A DNA stretch of 64,000 nucleotides from contig NZ_JABBJN010000015.1 of NCBI RefSeq assembly GCF_012928505.1, positions 56,599-120,598 of the forward strand. Reading direction: 5' to 3'. How positions within the stretch are numbered: the stretch's first letter is position 1; each line of letters starts with the position of its first letter. A model generated the notes under the pieces. That model had not been told where the DNA came from. It saw only the letters and a list, made by a program, of their open reading frames with translations, and ran no database searches. Source of the stretch: Achromobacter sp. Bel. GTDB taxonomy: Bacteria > Pseudomonadota > Gammaproteobacteria > Burkholderiales > Burkholderiaceae_B. The position numbers and the translations under genes are program-made. Below are positions 53,350 through 63,200 of the stretch, piece after piece.

Positions 53350-54848
53350 TGGCAAGCGAGATGGCATCCAACACTTTCCCCTGGCTCACGCTTGCGATCT
53401 TTGTCCCGATCGTATTCGGCCTGCTGGTGCTGGCGGTGGGCCGTGACGACCGTCCCGGTCTGACGCGCGGCCTGTCGCTGGCTGGCGCCTTGGCCGGCTT
53501 CCTCGTCACGATTCCGCTCTACACCGGTTTCGACTCCACCACGGCTGCCATGCAGTTCGTGGAGAAGGCCTCCTGGATCGAGGCTTTCAACGTCAACTAC
53601 CACCTGGGCATCGACGGCATTTCGCTGTGGTTCGTTCTCTTGACCGCCTTCATCACCATCATCGTGGTGCTGGCGGGCTGGGAAGTCATCACCAGCCGCG
53701 TGGCGCAGTACATGGCCGCCTTCCTGATCCTGTCGGGTCTGATGGTGGGCGTGTTCGCCGCGCTGGACGGCATGCTGTTCTACGTGTTCTTCGAAGCCAC
53801 GCTGATCCCGATGTACATCATCATCGGCGCGTGGGGCGGCGATAACCGCATCTACGCAGCGTTCAAGTTCTTCCTGTACACGCTGATGGGTTCCCTGTTG
53901 ACCCTGATCGCGTTCATCTACCTGTGGCACGCCTCGGGTGGTTCGTTCGACATCCTGACCTGGCACAAGGTCAAGCTGGGCCAGACCGAGCAGATCCTGA
54001 TCTTCGTGGCGCTGCTGGCGGCATTCGCGGTGAAGGTGCCGATGTGGCCCGTCCACACGTGGTTGCCGGACGTCCACGTTGAAGCGCCCACGGGTGGCTC
54101 CATCGTGCTGGCTGCGATCATGCTGAAGCTGGGCGCTTATGGTTTCCTGCGCTTTTCGCTGCCGATCACGCCGGATGCTTCGCACAGCCTGGCCGGCCTG
54201 ATGATCACGCTGTCGCTGATCGCCGTGATCTACATCGGTCTTGTCGCGATCATCCAGGAAGACATGAAGAAGCTGGTGGCCTACTCGTCCGTGGCCCACA
54301 TGGGCTTCGTGACCCTGGGTTTCTTCATCTTCAACACGGCCGGCGTCGAAGGCGCCATCGTGCAGATGATCTCCCACGGCTTCGTGTCGGGCGCCATGTT
54401 CATGTGTATCGGCGTGCTCTATGACCGCATGCACTCGCGCAACATCGCCGATTACGGTGGTGTGGTCAACGTGATGCCGCGCTTCGCCACGTTCTTCATC
54501 CTGTTCTCGATGGCCAACAGCGGCCTGCCGGCCACCAGCGGTTTCGTCGGCGAGTTCATGGTGATCATGGGCGCGGTCCAGCACAGCTTCTGGATCGGCC
54601 TGTTGGCGGCCACCGCCCTGATCCTGGGTGCTGCGTATTCGCTGTGGATGGTCAAGCGCGTGGTCCTGGGCGACATCGCCAATGACCATGTGCGCGAACT
54701 GACCGATATCAACCGCCGCGAATTTGTGATTCTTGGCGTGATGGCGATCGCCGTGTTGTACATGGGGATCTATCCCAAGCCCTTCACCGACGTGATGCAC
54801 GTGTCGGTCGAGGCCCTGCTGCAACACGTTGCCGTCTCGAAACTGTAA
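53346..54848 (+). CDS. nuoM: NADH-quinone oxidoreductase subunit M (antiporter-like)
   Basis: 500 residues from 53346; an in-frame ATG at 53361 preceded by AAGCGAG is an alternative start. About 14 membrane helices. YVFFEATLIPMYIIIGAWGG near 139-158 holds the TM5 Glu, and FAVKVPMWPVHTWLPDVHVE near 227-246 the TM7 Lys. ISHGFVSGAMFMCIGVLYDR near 342 is the TM11-12 region. Proton-pumping subunit between NuoL and NuoN. Confidence 0.96.
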   Translation: MMASEMASNTFPWLTLAIFVPIVFGLLVLAVGRDDRPGLTRGLSLAGALAGFLVTIPLYTGFDSTTAAMQFVEKASWIEAFNVNYHLGIDGISLWFVLLTAFITIIVVLAGWEVITSRVAQYMAAFLILSGLMVGVFAALDGMLFYVFFEATLIPMYIIIGAWGGDNRIYAAFKFFLYTLMGSLLTLIAFIYLWHASGGSFDILTWHKVKLGQTEQILIFVALLAAFAVKVPMWPVHTWLPDVHVEAPTGGSIVLAAIMLKLGAYGFLRFSLPITPDASHSLAGLMITLSLIAVIYIGLVAIIQEDMKKLVAYSSVAHMGFVTLGFFIFNTAGVEGAIVQMISHGFVSGAMFMCIGVLYDRMHSRNIADYGGVVNVMPRFATFFILFSMANSGLPATSGFVGEFMVIMGAVQHSFWIGLLAATALILGAAYSLWMVKRVVLGDIANDHVRELTDINRREFVILGVMAIAVLYMGIYPKPFTDVMHVSVEALLQHVAVSKL

Positions 54849-54857
54849 GACAAGACA

Positions 54858-56342
54858 ATGATGCAATCCCAAATCGATTTCGCCCTGGCGACACCGGAAA
54901 TCCTTCTGCTGGTTTTCGGCCTGGCTATCCTGCTCGTCGACGCGGTCAGCAATCACCCTGAGCGCAAGCCGACGTTCCTGCTGACCCTGCTTGCATTGGG
55001 CGTGCTGACCGTCGTGTCGGCCGTCCAATGGAAAAACGGCGTCGCGGGCGCGACGTTCCACGGGCTGTACGTCACCGACGAACTGTCGCATCTGCTGAAG
55101 ATCGCGTCCTATATCGCGGTGGGCGCCACGCTTGTCTATGGCCGCGTCTATGCGCAGGTCCGCGACATGCTCAAGGGCGGCGAACTCTACGTGCTGACGC
55201 TGTTCGCGCTGCTGGGCCAGATGGTCATGATTTCCTCCGGGAACCTGATCTCGATCTACCTCGGCCTCGAACTGATGTCGCTGGCGCTGTATGCGTTGAT
55301 CGCGCTGCGCCGCGACGACGTCGTGGCCACCGAAGCCGCCATGAAGTACTTCGTGCTGGGCGCGTTGGCCTCGGGTTTCCTGCTGTATGGCATGTCGATG
55401 GTCTACGGCTCCACGGGCCACCTGGACCTGGCCGAGATCTCGAAGGTCATCGCTGCCGGAAAGGCCGAGAAGATGGCGCTGGTGTTCGGCATCGTGTTCC
55501 TGGTGTCGGGCCTGGCGTTCAAGCTGGGCGCGGTGCCGTTCCACATGTGGGTGCCGGACGTCTACCAGGGTTCGCCGACCGCGGTCACGCTGATCCTGGG
55601 CGGCGCACCCAAGCTGGCGGCCTTCGCCATCACGCTGCGCCTGCTGGTGGACGGCCTGCACGGCCTGGCCGCCGACTGGCAGCCGATGCTGATGATCCTG
55701 GCCGTGCTGTCGCTGGCCATCGGTAACCTGACCGCCATTGCACAGACCAACTTCAAGCGCATGTTGGCTTACTCGACCATCTCGCACATGGGCTTCGTGC
55801 TGCTGGGCCTGATGTCGGGTTCGGTCGCGGGCAAGCCGGAACTGTCGTCCGCCGCCTATGGCGCGTCGCTGTTCTACATGCTGACCTACGTGCTGACCAC
55901 GCTGGCAAGCTTCGGCATCGTGCTGCTGTTGTCGCGCCAGGGTTTCGAGTGCGAGCAGATCGACGATCTGAAGGGCCTGAACCGCCGTAGCCCGTGGCAT
56001 GCCGCCATCGTGCTGCTGCTGATGTTCTCCTTGGCCGGCATCCCGCCGCTGGTGGGCTTCTACGCCAAGTTGGCCGTGCTGCAGGCGCTCGTCAGCGCCG
56101 GCCACGTCACGCTGGCCGTGATCGCCGTGCTGTTCTCGCTGATCGGCGCGTTCTACTACCTGCGTGTCGTCAAGGTCGTGTACTTCGACGAACCGGCGGC
56201 CGACGCCGCGCCGATCGCCGCGACGTGCGGCCAGCGCGGCCTGCTGTCAGTCAACGGCGCCATGATGCTGGTGCTGGGCCTGCTTCCGGGCGGCCTGATG
56301 GCGCTGTGCGTTCAGGCCATCCGTTCGTCGCTGAGCTTCTGA
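54858..56342 (+). CDS. nuoN: NADH-quinone oxidoreductase subunit N (antiporter-like)
   Basis: 494 residues, 14 membrane helices. [20 protein letters not shown] near 130-149 (Glu of TM5), [20 protein letters not shown] near 217-236 (Lys of TM7) and [20 protein letters not shown] near 296-315 are family signatures. Nine bases after nuoM. Completes the proton-pumping set of the membrane arm. Confidence 0.97.
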   Translation: MMQSQIDFALATPEILLLVFGLAILLVDAVSNHPERKPTFLLTLLALGVLTVVSAVQWKNGVAGATFHGLYVTDELSHLLKIASYIAVGATLVYGRVYAQVRDMLKGGELYVLTLFALLGQMVMISSGNLISIYLGLELMSLALYALIALRRDDVVATEAAMKYFVLGALASGFLLYGMSMVYGSTGHLDLAEISKVIAAGKAEKMALVFGIVFLVSGLAFKLGAVPFHMWVPDVYQGSPTAVTLILGGAPKLAAFAITLRLLVDGLHGLAADWQPMLMILAVLSLAIGNLTAIAQTNFKRMLAYSTISHMGFVLLGLMSGSVAGKPELSSAAYGASLFYMLTYVLTTLASFGIVLLLSRQGFECEQIDDLKGLNRRSPWHAAIVLLLMFSLAGIPPLVGFYAKLAVLQALVSAGHVTLAVIAVLFSLIGAFYYLRVVKVVYFDEPAADAAPIAATCGQRGLLSVNGAMMLVLGLLPGGLMALCVQAIRSSLSF

Positions 56343-56355
56343 CCGGATACCGGCC

Positions 56356-56685
56356 ATGAACCAGACGCTGGCGGTATGGCTGTTGATCGCGCTGGCGCTT
56401 GTCAGCGCGAATCTCCCGTTCCTGACGGAACGGGTGTTCGCCGTCCTGCCCTGGAAACAGGACGGGCAGGCCGCGGCCAAACCGTTCTGGCTGCGTCTGG
56501 TGGAGGTGCTGGTGTTCTACGCCATCGTCGGCGCGCTCGGTTTCGCGTTCGAGTCCACGTTGGGCAATCGTTTTGCCCAGACCTGGGAGTTCTACGCGAT
56601 CACGCTGAGCCTGTACCTGGTGCTGGCCTATCCGGGCTTTGTGTACCGCTACTTGTTCAAACGGCACCCCCGTCTGCGCACCTGA
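56356..56685 (+). CDS. DUF2818 small membrane protein at the end of the nuo operon
   Basis: 109 residues with three hydrophobic segments (about 3-22, 47-66, 79-98). The opening LAVWLLIALALVSANLPFLT and the ending LAYPGFVYRYLFKRHPRLRT match the DUF2818 family, which in betaproteobacteria regularly follows nuoN. It starts 13 bases after nuoN and a terminator comes directly after it, so it belongs to the complex I transcript. A role in assembly or as an accessory subunit of complex I is suggested only by this fixed position. Confidence 0.85.
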   Translation: MNQTLAVWLLIALALVSANLPFLTERVFAVLPWKQDGQAAAKPFWLRLVEVLVFYAIVGALGFAFESTLGNRFAQTWEFYAITLSLYLVLAYPGFVYRYLFKRHPRLRT

Positions 56686-56703
56686 TGGCCCGCCAAGCCG
56701 CCA

Positions 56704-56727
56704 AACGCCCCTCCAGGGGCGTTTTTC
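56704..56727 (+). terminator. rho-independent terminator of the nuo operon
   Basis: 9-bp stem AACGCCCCT / AGGGGCGTT with a CC loop, then T-rich sequence, 20 bases after the DUF2818 stop. Confidence 0.88.
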
Positions 56728-56854
56728 TTTTGTGTCCATGAAATGTGTCGCACGAAGGCCAGCGCCGCGTAGCGGCTCGTCCAGGGGCGCGTAGCGGCAT
56801 CGACATGGCGCGCAGCGGTCGCGGGGATGCGTCACCTGATCCTATCGCTATAAG

Positions 56855-56870
56855 TCGTTATTTATAACGA
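56855..56870. promoter_or_regulatory. inverted repeat upstream of the siderophore receptor gene
   Basis: TCGTTATTTATAACGA: 6-bp arms with a 4-base centre, about 140 bases before the receptor start. It may bind an iron-responsive or other regulator; it does not fit the usual GATAATGATAATCATTATC Fur consensus well. Confidence 0.35.
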
Positions 56871-57010
56871 TCATGCAGACATAAGTGTTGTTTTTTCATC
56901 TTTAACATGAGCGCCTTGCTGTCATTCAGGTTTCATTCAGTCGCTAGGATCAAAATCGCAACCGGTAAAAAAACAAGAATCGTTGCTATTCATATTCTGG
57001 AGAAGCTGGT

Positions 57011-59272
57011 TTGAAGTCCCAAGACTCGTATTCGCTGAATACGCTCACTACCTCGCTGGCCGCCGCCATTGCCGCGCCCGCCCTGTTTATCAGCCCCTAC
57101 GCCGCCGCACAGTCCACGGATTCGGGCGTGACGCAGCTTGCCCCGGTACGGGTGGAAGGCGAAGGGTCTTCGTATCAGACGACAACGGTGCCCTCGCCGA
57201 AGATGACCGCGCCCCTGCTGGACACGCCGCGAACGGTACAGGTCGTGCCGAAGCAGGTGATCCAGGACCAGGCGGCGTCTACGCTGCAGGACGTGCTGCG
57301 CAATTCGCCGGGCATTACGTTCGGTGCGGGCGAGGGCGGCCGTCCGGGCGGCGACTTGCCGATCATCCGCGGCCAGAACGCCGCAGGCAGCCTGTTCCTG
57401 GACGGCATCCGCGATTCCAGCACTCAGGTGCGCGATACGTTCAACCTGGAACAAGTGGAAGTGATCAAGGGGCCGGACTCGGTGTATTCCGGCCGGGGCG
57501 GCGCGGGCGGCAGCATCAACATGGTCAGCAAGTCGCCCAAGGCGACGGACTTCACTGAAGCCACCGCCCAGATCGGCACGGACAGCAACTACCGCGCCAC
57601 GATCGACAGCAACTGGCGCCTGGCCGACAAGGCGGCGTTCCGCCTGAACGTCATGGGCAACAAGGGCGATGTGCCGGGCCGCGACGACGCCGTCAATTTC
57701 GAGCGTTGGGGCGTGGCGCCGTCGCTGATGCTGGGGGTGGGCACGCCGACCCGCATCACGCTCAGCTACTACCATTATCAAGACGACAGCATGCCGGACT
57801 ACTCCATTCCGTATGATCCGAAGACGGGCCAGCCGGTGACGGAGACGATGGGCGTGAGCCACAAGACGTTCTACGGCCTGAAGGGCCGGGATTTCATGAG
57901 CACGCGGGATGATGTCGCGACGGTCGATTTCCAGCACGACTTCTCGGACACGCTGCAATTGCGCAACGTGACCCGCTATGGCCGCGGCACGACGGATTTC
58001 GCCGCCACCAACCCGGACGACAGCAAGGGCAACGTGCCCAACGGGCTGGTCTACCGCGCGTTGAAGTCGGGCTACTACGTCACCAAGAGCTTCGCCAACC
58101 AGACCGACCTGACCGGCGAGTTCGATACCGGCAGCCTGAAGCACTCGTTCGACCTGGGGTTCGAATACAGCAACATCAAGCAAGACAAGGACAGCTATGC
58201 GCAGACCATCGCCAATGGTCCGATGGCATGCAAGGTCGGGGCGACCGACTTGTCCAATCCGGCGCTGTGTGCCTCCCTGTGGGATCCGGAACCCGGTACC
58301 GATTACACGGGGCACCTGACCCGCGCCGACAATCCGGCCCGTTACAACACGGACACGGTGGCGTTCTACGGCTTTGACACGATCAAGTTCAACGAACAGT
58401 GGCAGGCCAGCGTCGGTGCGCGCTGGGACAACTACCGCACCAGCGGCAGCAACATTGCGAAGGGCCGCAACGATCCGGCCGGCACGCCGGCGTTCTACAG
58501 CGCCAGCCGGGAAGACAACCTGTTCAACTACCAGTTGGGCCTGGCCTACAAGCCGGTGCCCAATGGCACGATCTACGCCACATACGGCACGTCGTCCACG
58601 CCGTCGGCCATCGCCGCCGGCGCAATCAGCGATGCCGCTTCCGCCACGAGCGCGTCGCTTGAGCCCGAGAAGAGCCGCACGGTCGAACTGGGCACGAAGT
58701 GGCAGGTGTTCGATGACCGCCTGACCCTGTCCGCCGCGGCCTTCCACGACATCCGCAAGAATACGAGCGTTGCCGTGTCCGCCACGGAAATCTCGCAAGT
58801 CGGCGAGGCGAAGGTGCGCGGCATTGAACTGGGCTTCTCGGGCAACATCACGCCCAAGTGGAACGTCTTCGGCGGCTACACCTTCATGGACAGCGAAGTG
58901 ACCAAGGGTGCGTACAACAGCGGCGCCGTGGGCCAGGACCTGCCCAACACGCCGCGCAACGCCTTCAGCCTGTGGACGACCTACAAGGTCTTGCCCAAGC
59001 TGACGGTCGGCGGCGGCGCCTATTACGTCGACAAGCAGTTCGGCAATGCCGATGCATCGAACAACGCCGACGGCACGCCCAAAGCGCGCTGGGTGCCTTC
59101 GTACTGGCGCTTCGACGCAATGGCCGGCTACGAGTTCAATGAGCACTTCTCTGCCCAGTTGAACGTACTGAACCTGTTCGACGAAACGTACTACACCAAG
59201 GCGTATGCCGCGCACTATGCGGCGCTGGGTTCCGGCCGCGCCGCGCTGCTTTCTCTGCGCGTGCGCTACTGA
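57011..59272 (+). CDS. TonB-dependent catecholate-type siderophore receptor (Fiu/BfrE-like)
   Basis: 753 residues from a TTG start at 57011, with GGAGA 9 bases upstream; no nearby ATG fits. The signal peptide spans about 1-33 (ending SPYAAAQ). The plug domain follows: DTPRTVQVVPKQVIQDQAAS near 71-90, LQDVLRNSPGITFGAGEGG near 92-110 and EQVEVIKGPDSVYSGRGGAG near 150-169. The 22-strand barrel ends LSLRVRY with the terminal aromatic residue. There is no N-terminal signalling extension, so it is not a FecA-type transducer. It imports a ferric siderophore with TonB energy. Monocistronic. Confidence 0.9.
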   Translation: MKSQDSYSLNTLTTSLAAAIAAPALFISPYAAAQSTDSGVTQLAPVRVEGEGSSYQTTTVPSPKMTAPLLDTPRTVQVVPKQVIQDQAASTLQDVLRNSPGITFGAGEGGRPGGDLPIIRGQNAAGSLFLDGIRDSSTQVRDTFNLEQVEVIKGPDSVYSGRGGAGGSINMVSKSPKATDFTEATAQIGTDSNYRATIDSNWRLADKAAFRLNVMGNKGDVPGRDDAVNFERWGVAPSLMLGVGTPTRITLSYYHYQDDSMPDYSIPYDPKTGQPVTETMGVSHKTFYGLKGRDFMSTRDDVATVDFQHDFSDTLQLRNVTRYGRGTTDFAATNPDDSKGNVPNGLVYRALKSGYYVTKSFANQTDLTGEFDTGSLKHSFDLGFEYSNIKQDKDSYAQTIANGPMACKVGATDLSNPALCASLWDPEPGTDYTGHLTRADNPARYNTDTVAFYGFDTIKFNEQWQASVGARWDNYRTSGSNIAKGRNDPAGTPAFYSASREDNLFNYQLGLAYKPVPNGTIYATYGTSSTPSAIAAGAISDAASATSASLEPEKSRTVELGTKWQVFDDRLTLSAAAFHDIRKNTSVAVSATEISQVGEAKVRGIELGFSGNITPKWNVFGGYTFMDSEVTKGAYNSGAVGQDLPNTPRNAFSLWTTYKVLPKLTVGGGAYYVDKQFGNADASNNADGTPKARWVPSYWRFDAMAGYEFNEHFSAQLNVLNLFDETYYTKAYAAHYAALGSGRAALLSLRVRY

Positions 59273-59325
59273 TCTGTCCGGGGGCCAGGTGCGGGTGCCT
59301 GTTCCCCAGCCGCAGGGCAAATGAA

Positions 59326-59359
59326 AAGCCCATCGCTCGTGGCTGCGATGGGCTTTTTT
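59326..59359. terminator. terminator between the convergent receptor and serB genes
   Basis: 11-bp stem AAGCCCATCGC / GCGATGGGCTT with an 8-base loop and a T-run on the plus strand; the minus-strand side has four T, so it may serve both transcripts. Confidence 0.85.
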
Positions 59360-59399
59360 CGTGTGCTGAAAATGTCGGCCCCAGAGGGGACCAGGCCGA

Positions 59400-60257
59400 T
59401 CAGCTTTCGAACCAGTTCAGCACACCGTCCAGCCCTGTCACGTTCAACGCGAATCGAGTCTGCTCGCGCACCAGCGGCTTGGCGTGATAGGCGACCGGAA
59501 AGCCGGCTGCGCCGAGCATCAGCAGGTCGTTGGCGCCGTCGCCCATCGCGATGATCTGTTCTTTCGTGGCACCGTGCGTGCGGGCGAATTCGCGTAGGTA
59601 AACCGCCTTGGCCGAGGCGTCCAGGATGTCGCCCACGACGTGGCCGGTCAAGAGCCCATTGTCGATCTCCAGCGTATTGGCGTGCGCGCTGTCGAGCTTT
59701 AACCGTTCGCGCAGCCGGTCGGTGAAGAACGTGAAGCCGCCCGACACCAGCAATACCTTGATGCCGGCTGCCTGCGCGGTGCTGATCAGGCGTTCCGCGC
59801 CCGGGTTGAGCCGCAGCTTTTCCACATAGACCTGTTCCAGCGCCTCGGCCGGCACGCCCTTGAGCAGCGCGACGCGGCGGCGCAGGCTTTCGGCGAAGTC
59901 CTTGATCTCGCCGCGCATGGCCGCTTCGGTGATTTCGGACACCTTGTCCTTCACGCCCACCACGCCTGCGATCTCGTCGATGCATTCGATGTTGATCAGC
60001 GTGGAGTCCATGTCCATCGCCAGCACCTTGCATTGCGACAGCTTCAGGCCGGCCGGGAGAAAGGCCACGTCCACGCCGTTGCGCTCGGCCCACGCCACGA
60101 TTTCGGCGCGGGTCAGGGCGTCGTGCTGCACGTCCAGCAGACGGGCTGCCGTGTTGCTGATGCGCGCTACGCCCTGGGCCTGGGCCAGGGCAGCCAGCTG
60201 TTCCGCATGGTCGATGGTCAGGCCGGGAGATTGGACGACGAGGTGATGGGTAGTCAT
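59400..60257 (-). CDS. serB: phosphoserine phosphatase
   Basis: 285 residues. The N-terminal third is a degenerate ACT-like region; the HAD domain begins with the nucleophile motif VLAMDMDSTLINIECIDE (Asp82, Asp84). LLVSGGFTFFTDRL near 174-187 is motif II, and QIIAMGDGANDLLMLGAAG near 234-252 is motif III/IV. It performs the last step of serine synthesis, phosphoserine to serine. It lies 22 bases after mfd in the same direction and ends near a shared terminator. Confidence 0.95.
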   Translation of the reverse strand: MTTHHLVVQSPGLTIDHAEQLAALAQAQGVARISNTAARLLDVQHDALTRAEIVAWAERNGVDVAFLPAGLKLSQCKVLAMDMDSTLINIECIDEIAGVVGVKDKVSEITEAAMRGEIKDFAESLRRRVALLKGVPAEALEQVYVEKLRLNPGAERLISTAQAAGIKVLLVSGGFTFFTDRLRERLKLDSAHANTLEIDNGLLTGHVVGDILDASAKAVYLREFARTHGATKEQIIAMGDGANDLLMLGAAGFPVAYHAKPLVREQTRFALNVTGLDGVLNWFES

Positions 60258-60279
60258 AAAGTTGCGAAGGTTGGCGGGT

Positions 60280-63200
60280 TCACTTCAAGGCGCGCAGCAC
60301 GACGCGCACGGCATCGGCGCGGGCGGCGATCTGCGCGGCCTTGATCTCAATCCGCAATTTATCCTGTCCTGCCAGTTTGATGTTGCGTTGGCGTTGCACA
60401 AGTTCAATGATCCGGCCCGGATCGACCGTGGTCTTGGGGCCGAATTGCAGGAGCGCCTGCGTTTCGCTGGCGTCGATCTTGACGATGCCCAGCGGTTGCG
60501 CGGCCAGGCGCAGGCGATGCGTGGTCAGTAGCGTCTGCGCGGCCTCGGGCAGTTTGCCGAAGCGGTCGATCAGCTCTTCCTGGATGTGGATCAGGTCGTC
60601 TTCGTTGTCAGCGTGGGCCAGGCGCTTGTAGACGCCCAGGCGCGCATGCACATCGGCGCAGTAGTCGGAAGGCAGCAGCGCGGGGGCATGCAGATTGACT
60701 TCGCAAGCCAGGTTGAAGGGCGCATCCAGGTCGGGCTCTTCGCCCGCGCGCAAGGCGCGGACAGCCTCGTTCAGCATCTCGTTGTACATCGAGAAGCCCA
60801 CTTCCTGAATGTTGCCCGATTGCGAATCGCCCAGCACTTCGCCCGTGCCCCGGATCTCCAGGTCGTGCATGGCCAGGTAGAAACCGGAACCCAGTTCCTC
60901 CATGGCCTGGATCGCTTCCAGGCGCTTTTTGGCGTTCGTCGTGATGGCGTCCTCGCCCGGTGTCAGCAGATAGGCGTAGGCCTGGTGGTGCGAACGCCCC
61001 ACGCGGCCGCGCAGCTGGTGCAGTTGTGCCAGCCCGAAGCGGTCGGCGCGGTGGATCACGATGGTGTTGGCGCTGGGCACGTCGATGCCGGTCTCGATGA
61101 TGGTGGTGCACAGCAGCACGTTGTAGCGCTGCTGGTAGAAGCCCTTCATCACCTGTTCCAGCTCGCGCTCGGGCATCTGGCCGTGGGCGACTGCGATGCG
61201 GGCCTCGGGCACCAGCTCTTCCAGGCGGGCGCGGCGGTTGTGGATGGTCTCGACCTCGTTGTGCAGGAAGTAGCACTGGCCGCCGCGCTTGAGTTCGCGC
61301 AACAGGGCCTCGCGCAAGGTGCTGCCGTCTTCGCGGCGCACGAAAGTCTTGATCGCCAGGCGCTTTTGCGGCGCGGTGGCGATGACGGAGAAGTCGCGGA
61401 TGCCTTCCAGCGACATGCCGAGCGTGCGCGGAATGGGCGTGGCGGTCAGCGTCAACACGTCGACTTCGGCGCGTAGCGCCTTCAGCGCTTCCTTCTGGCG
61501 CACCCCAAAGCGGTGCTCTTCGTCGATGATGACCAGTCCCAGACGTTTGAATTTCACATCTTTGGACAAGATTTTGTGCGTGCCGATGACGATATCGACG
61601 CGCCCGTCGTTGATGCCCTCGACGGCGGCCGCCACTTCCTTGGCCGAGCGGAAGCGCGACAGCTCGACGACGCGCACCGGCCAGTCGGCGAAACGGTCCG
61701 AGAAGGTCTGGGCATGTTGTTCGGCCAGCAGAGTGGTGGGGCACAGCAGGGCGACCTGCTTGCCGTTGGCCACCGCCAGGAAGGCGGCGCGCAGCGCCAC
61801 TTCGGTCTTGCCAAAGCCGACGTCGCCGCAGACCAGCCGGTCCATGGGGCGGCCGGACGTCATGTCCGCCAGCACGGCTTCGATGGCGGCGGCCTGGTCG
61901 GCCGTCTCTTCAAAGCCGAAGCCTTCCGCGAAGGCCTGGTAGTCGTTCAGCGGCAGATTGAAGGCGAAGCCTTCGCGGGCGGCGCGTTGCGCATACAGCG
62001 CCAGCAGCTCGGCCGCAGTGTCGCGCACCTGGCGGGCGGCCTTGCGGCGCGCCTTGTCCCATTGGCCGGAGCCCAGTTGATGCAGCGGTGCGGCTTCCGG
62101 ATCGGCGCCGCTGTAGCGGGCGATCACGTGCAGCTGCGACACCGGCACGTACAAGGTGCTGCCGTTGGCGTATTCAAGATGGAGGAATTCCATCTCGCCT
62201 TCGCCCATGTCCATGTTGACGAGGCCGTGGTAGCGGCCGATGCCGTGCTGCGCATGGACGACGGGGTCGCCCGCGCGCAGTTCGGACAGGTCGCGCACCA
62301 TGGCTTCGACGTTGCTGGCGCGTTCCTGGGAGCGCTTGCCGCGCCGGCCGGTCGAGGCCAGGCCCGGGTACAGGTCGTTTTCGGTCAGGAAGGCCAGATT
62401 GGCCTGCGGCAGCTGGAAGCCGATGGCCAGCGGCGCGGCCACGACGCCGAAGTTCGCGTCGGACGCCAGGAAGGCTTCGATGGTGTCCGGCTGCGCGTCG
62501 GGCGTGGCGCCGAACTCGTTCAGCATCTGCACCAGCGTTTCGCGGCGGCCGGCGGAGTCCGCGCATAGCAGCACGCGGGTCTGGCGCGTCTGCAACAGCG
62601 CGCGCAGCTTGGCGATCGGGTCTTCGGAACGGCGCGCCACGCTGACGTCGGGCACGGCGCGAAAGTCGGGGTGCGGCTCGCCGGCGGTCAGTGCCAGGCG
62701 GCGGAATTCCTTCAGGCGGGCGTAAAGCGTTTCAGTGTCGACGAACAGTGCGGACGGCGGCAGCACCGGGCGTTCGCGGTCGCTCTTCAAGAAGCCGTAG
62801 CGGCTGGACGTGTCGTGGTTGAAGCGCTGGATCGCGTCGTCGATATCGCCGACCGTGACGGTGACCGTTCCTGCCGTCAGGTAATCGAAGAGTGTCGCGG
62901 TTTCCTCGAAGAAGAGCGGCAGGTAGTACTCGACGCCGGCAAACGGGATGCCGTTGCCGATGTCCTTGTAGGGCAGGGCGCGCGACGGGTCGCCTTCGAA
63001 GATCTCGCGGAAGCGCGCGCGGAAACGGGTCCGCGAATCCTCGTCCATGGGGAATTCGCGGCCAGGCAGCAGTTGGACTTCGCGCACGGGGTACAGGCTG
63101 CGCTGCGTGTCGACGTCGAAGCTGCGGATGGTTTCGATTTCATCGTCGAACAGGTCCAGCCGGTAGGGCACGGCAGACCCCATGGGGAACAGGTCGATCA

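Larger units (their letters stand above)
56686..57010. other. 325-bp spacer between the nuo operon and the siderophore receptor gene
   Basis: After the nuo terminator there are three copies of a CGCGTAGCGG-like motif (56765-56775, 56787-56797, 56808-56818) about 21-22 bases apart, then an AT-rich promoter region with the perfect inverted repeat TCGTTA-TTTA-TAACGA (56855-56870). No gene recognised. A canonical Fur box was looked for and not found. Confidence 0.5.

Noticed and set aside
53283..56105. 940-codon minus-strand open frame opposite nuoM and nuoN
   Set aside because: Composition (His, Gln, Arg, Asp) is that of a reverse-strand shadow of membrane protein codons.
56840..56960. Fur box upstream of the siderophore receptor
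   Set aside because: No stretch matches the 19-bp consensus well enough; only an unrelated inverted repeat is present.
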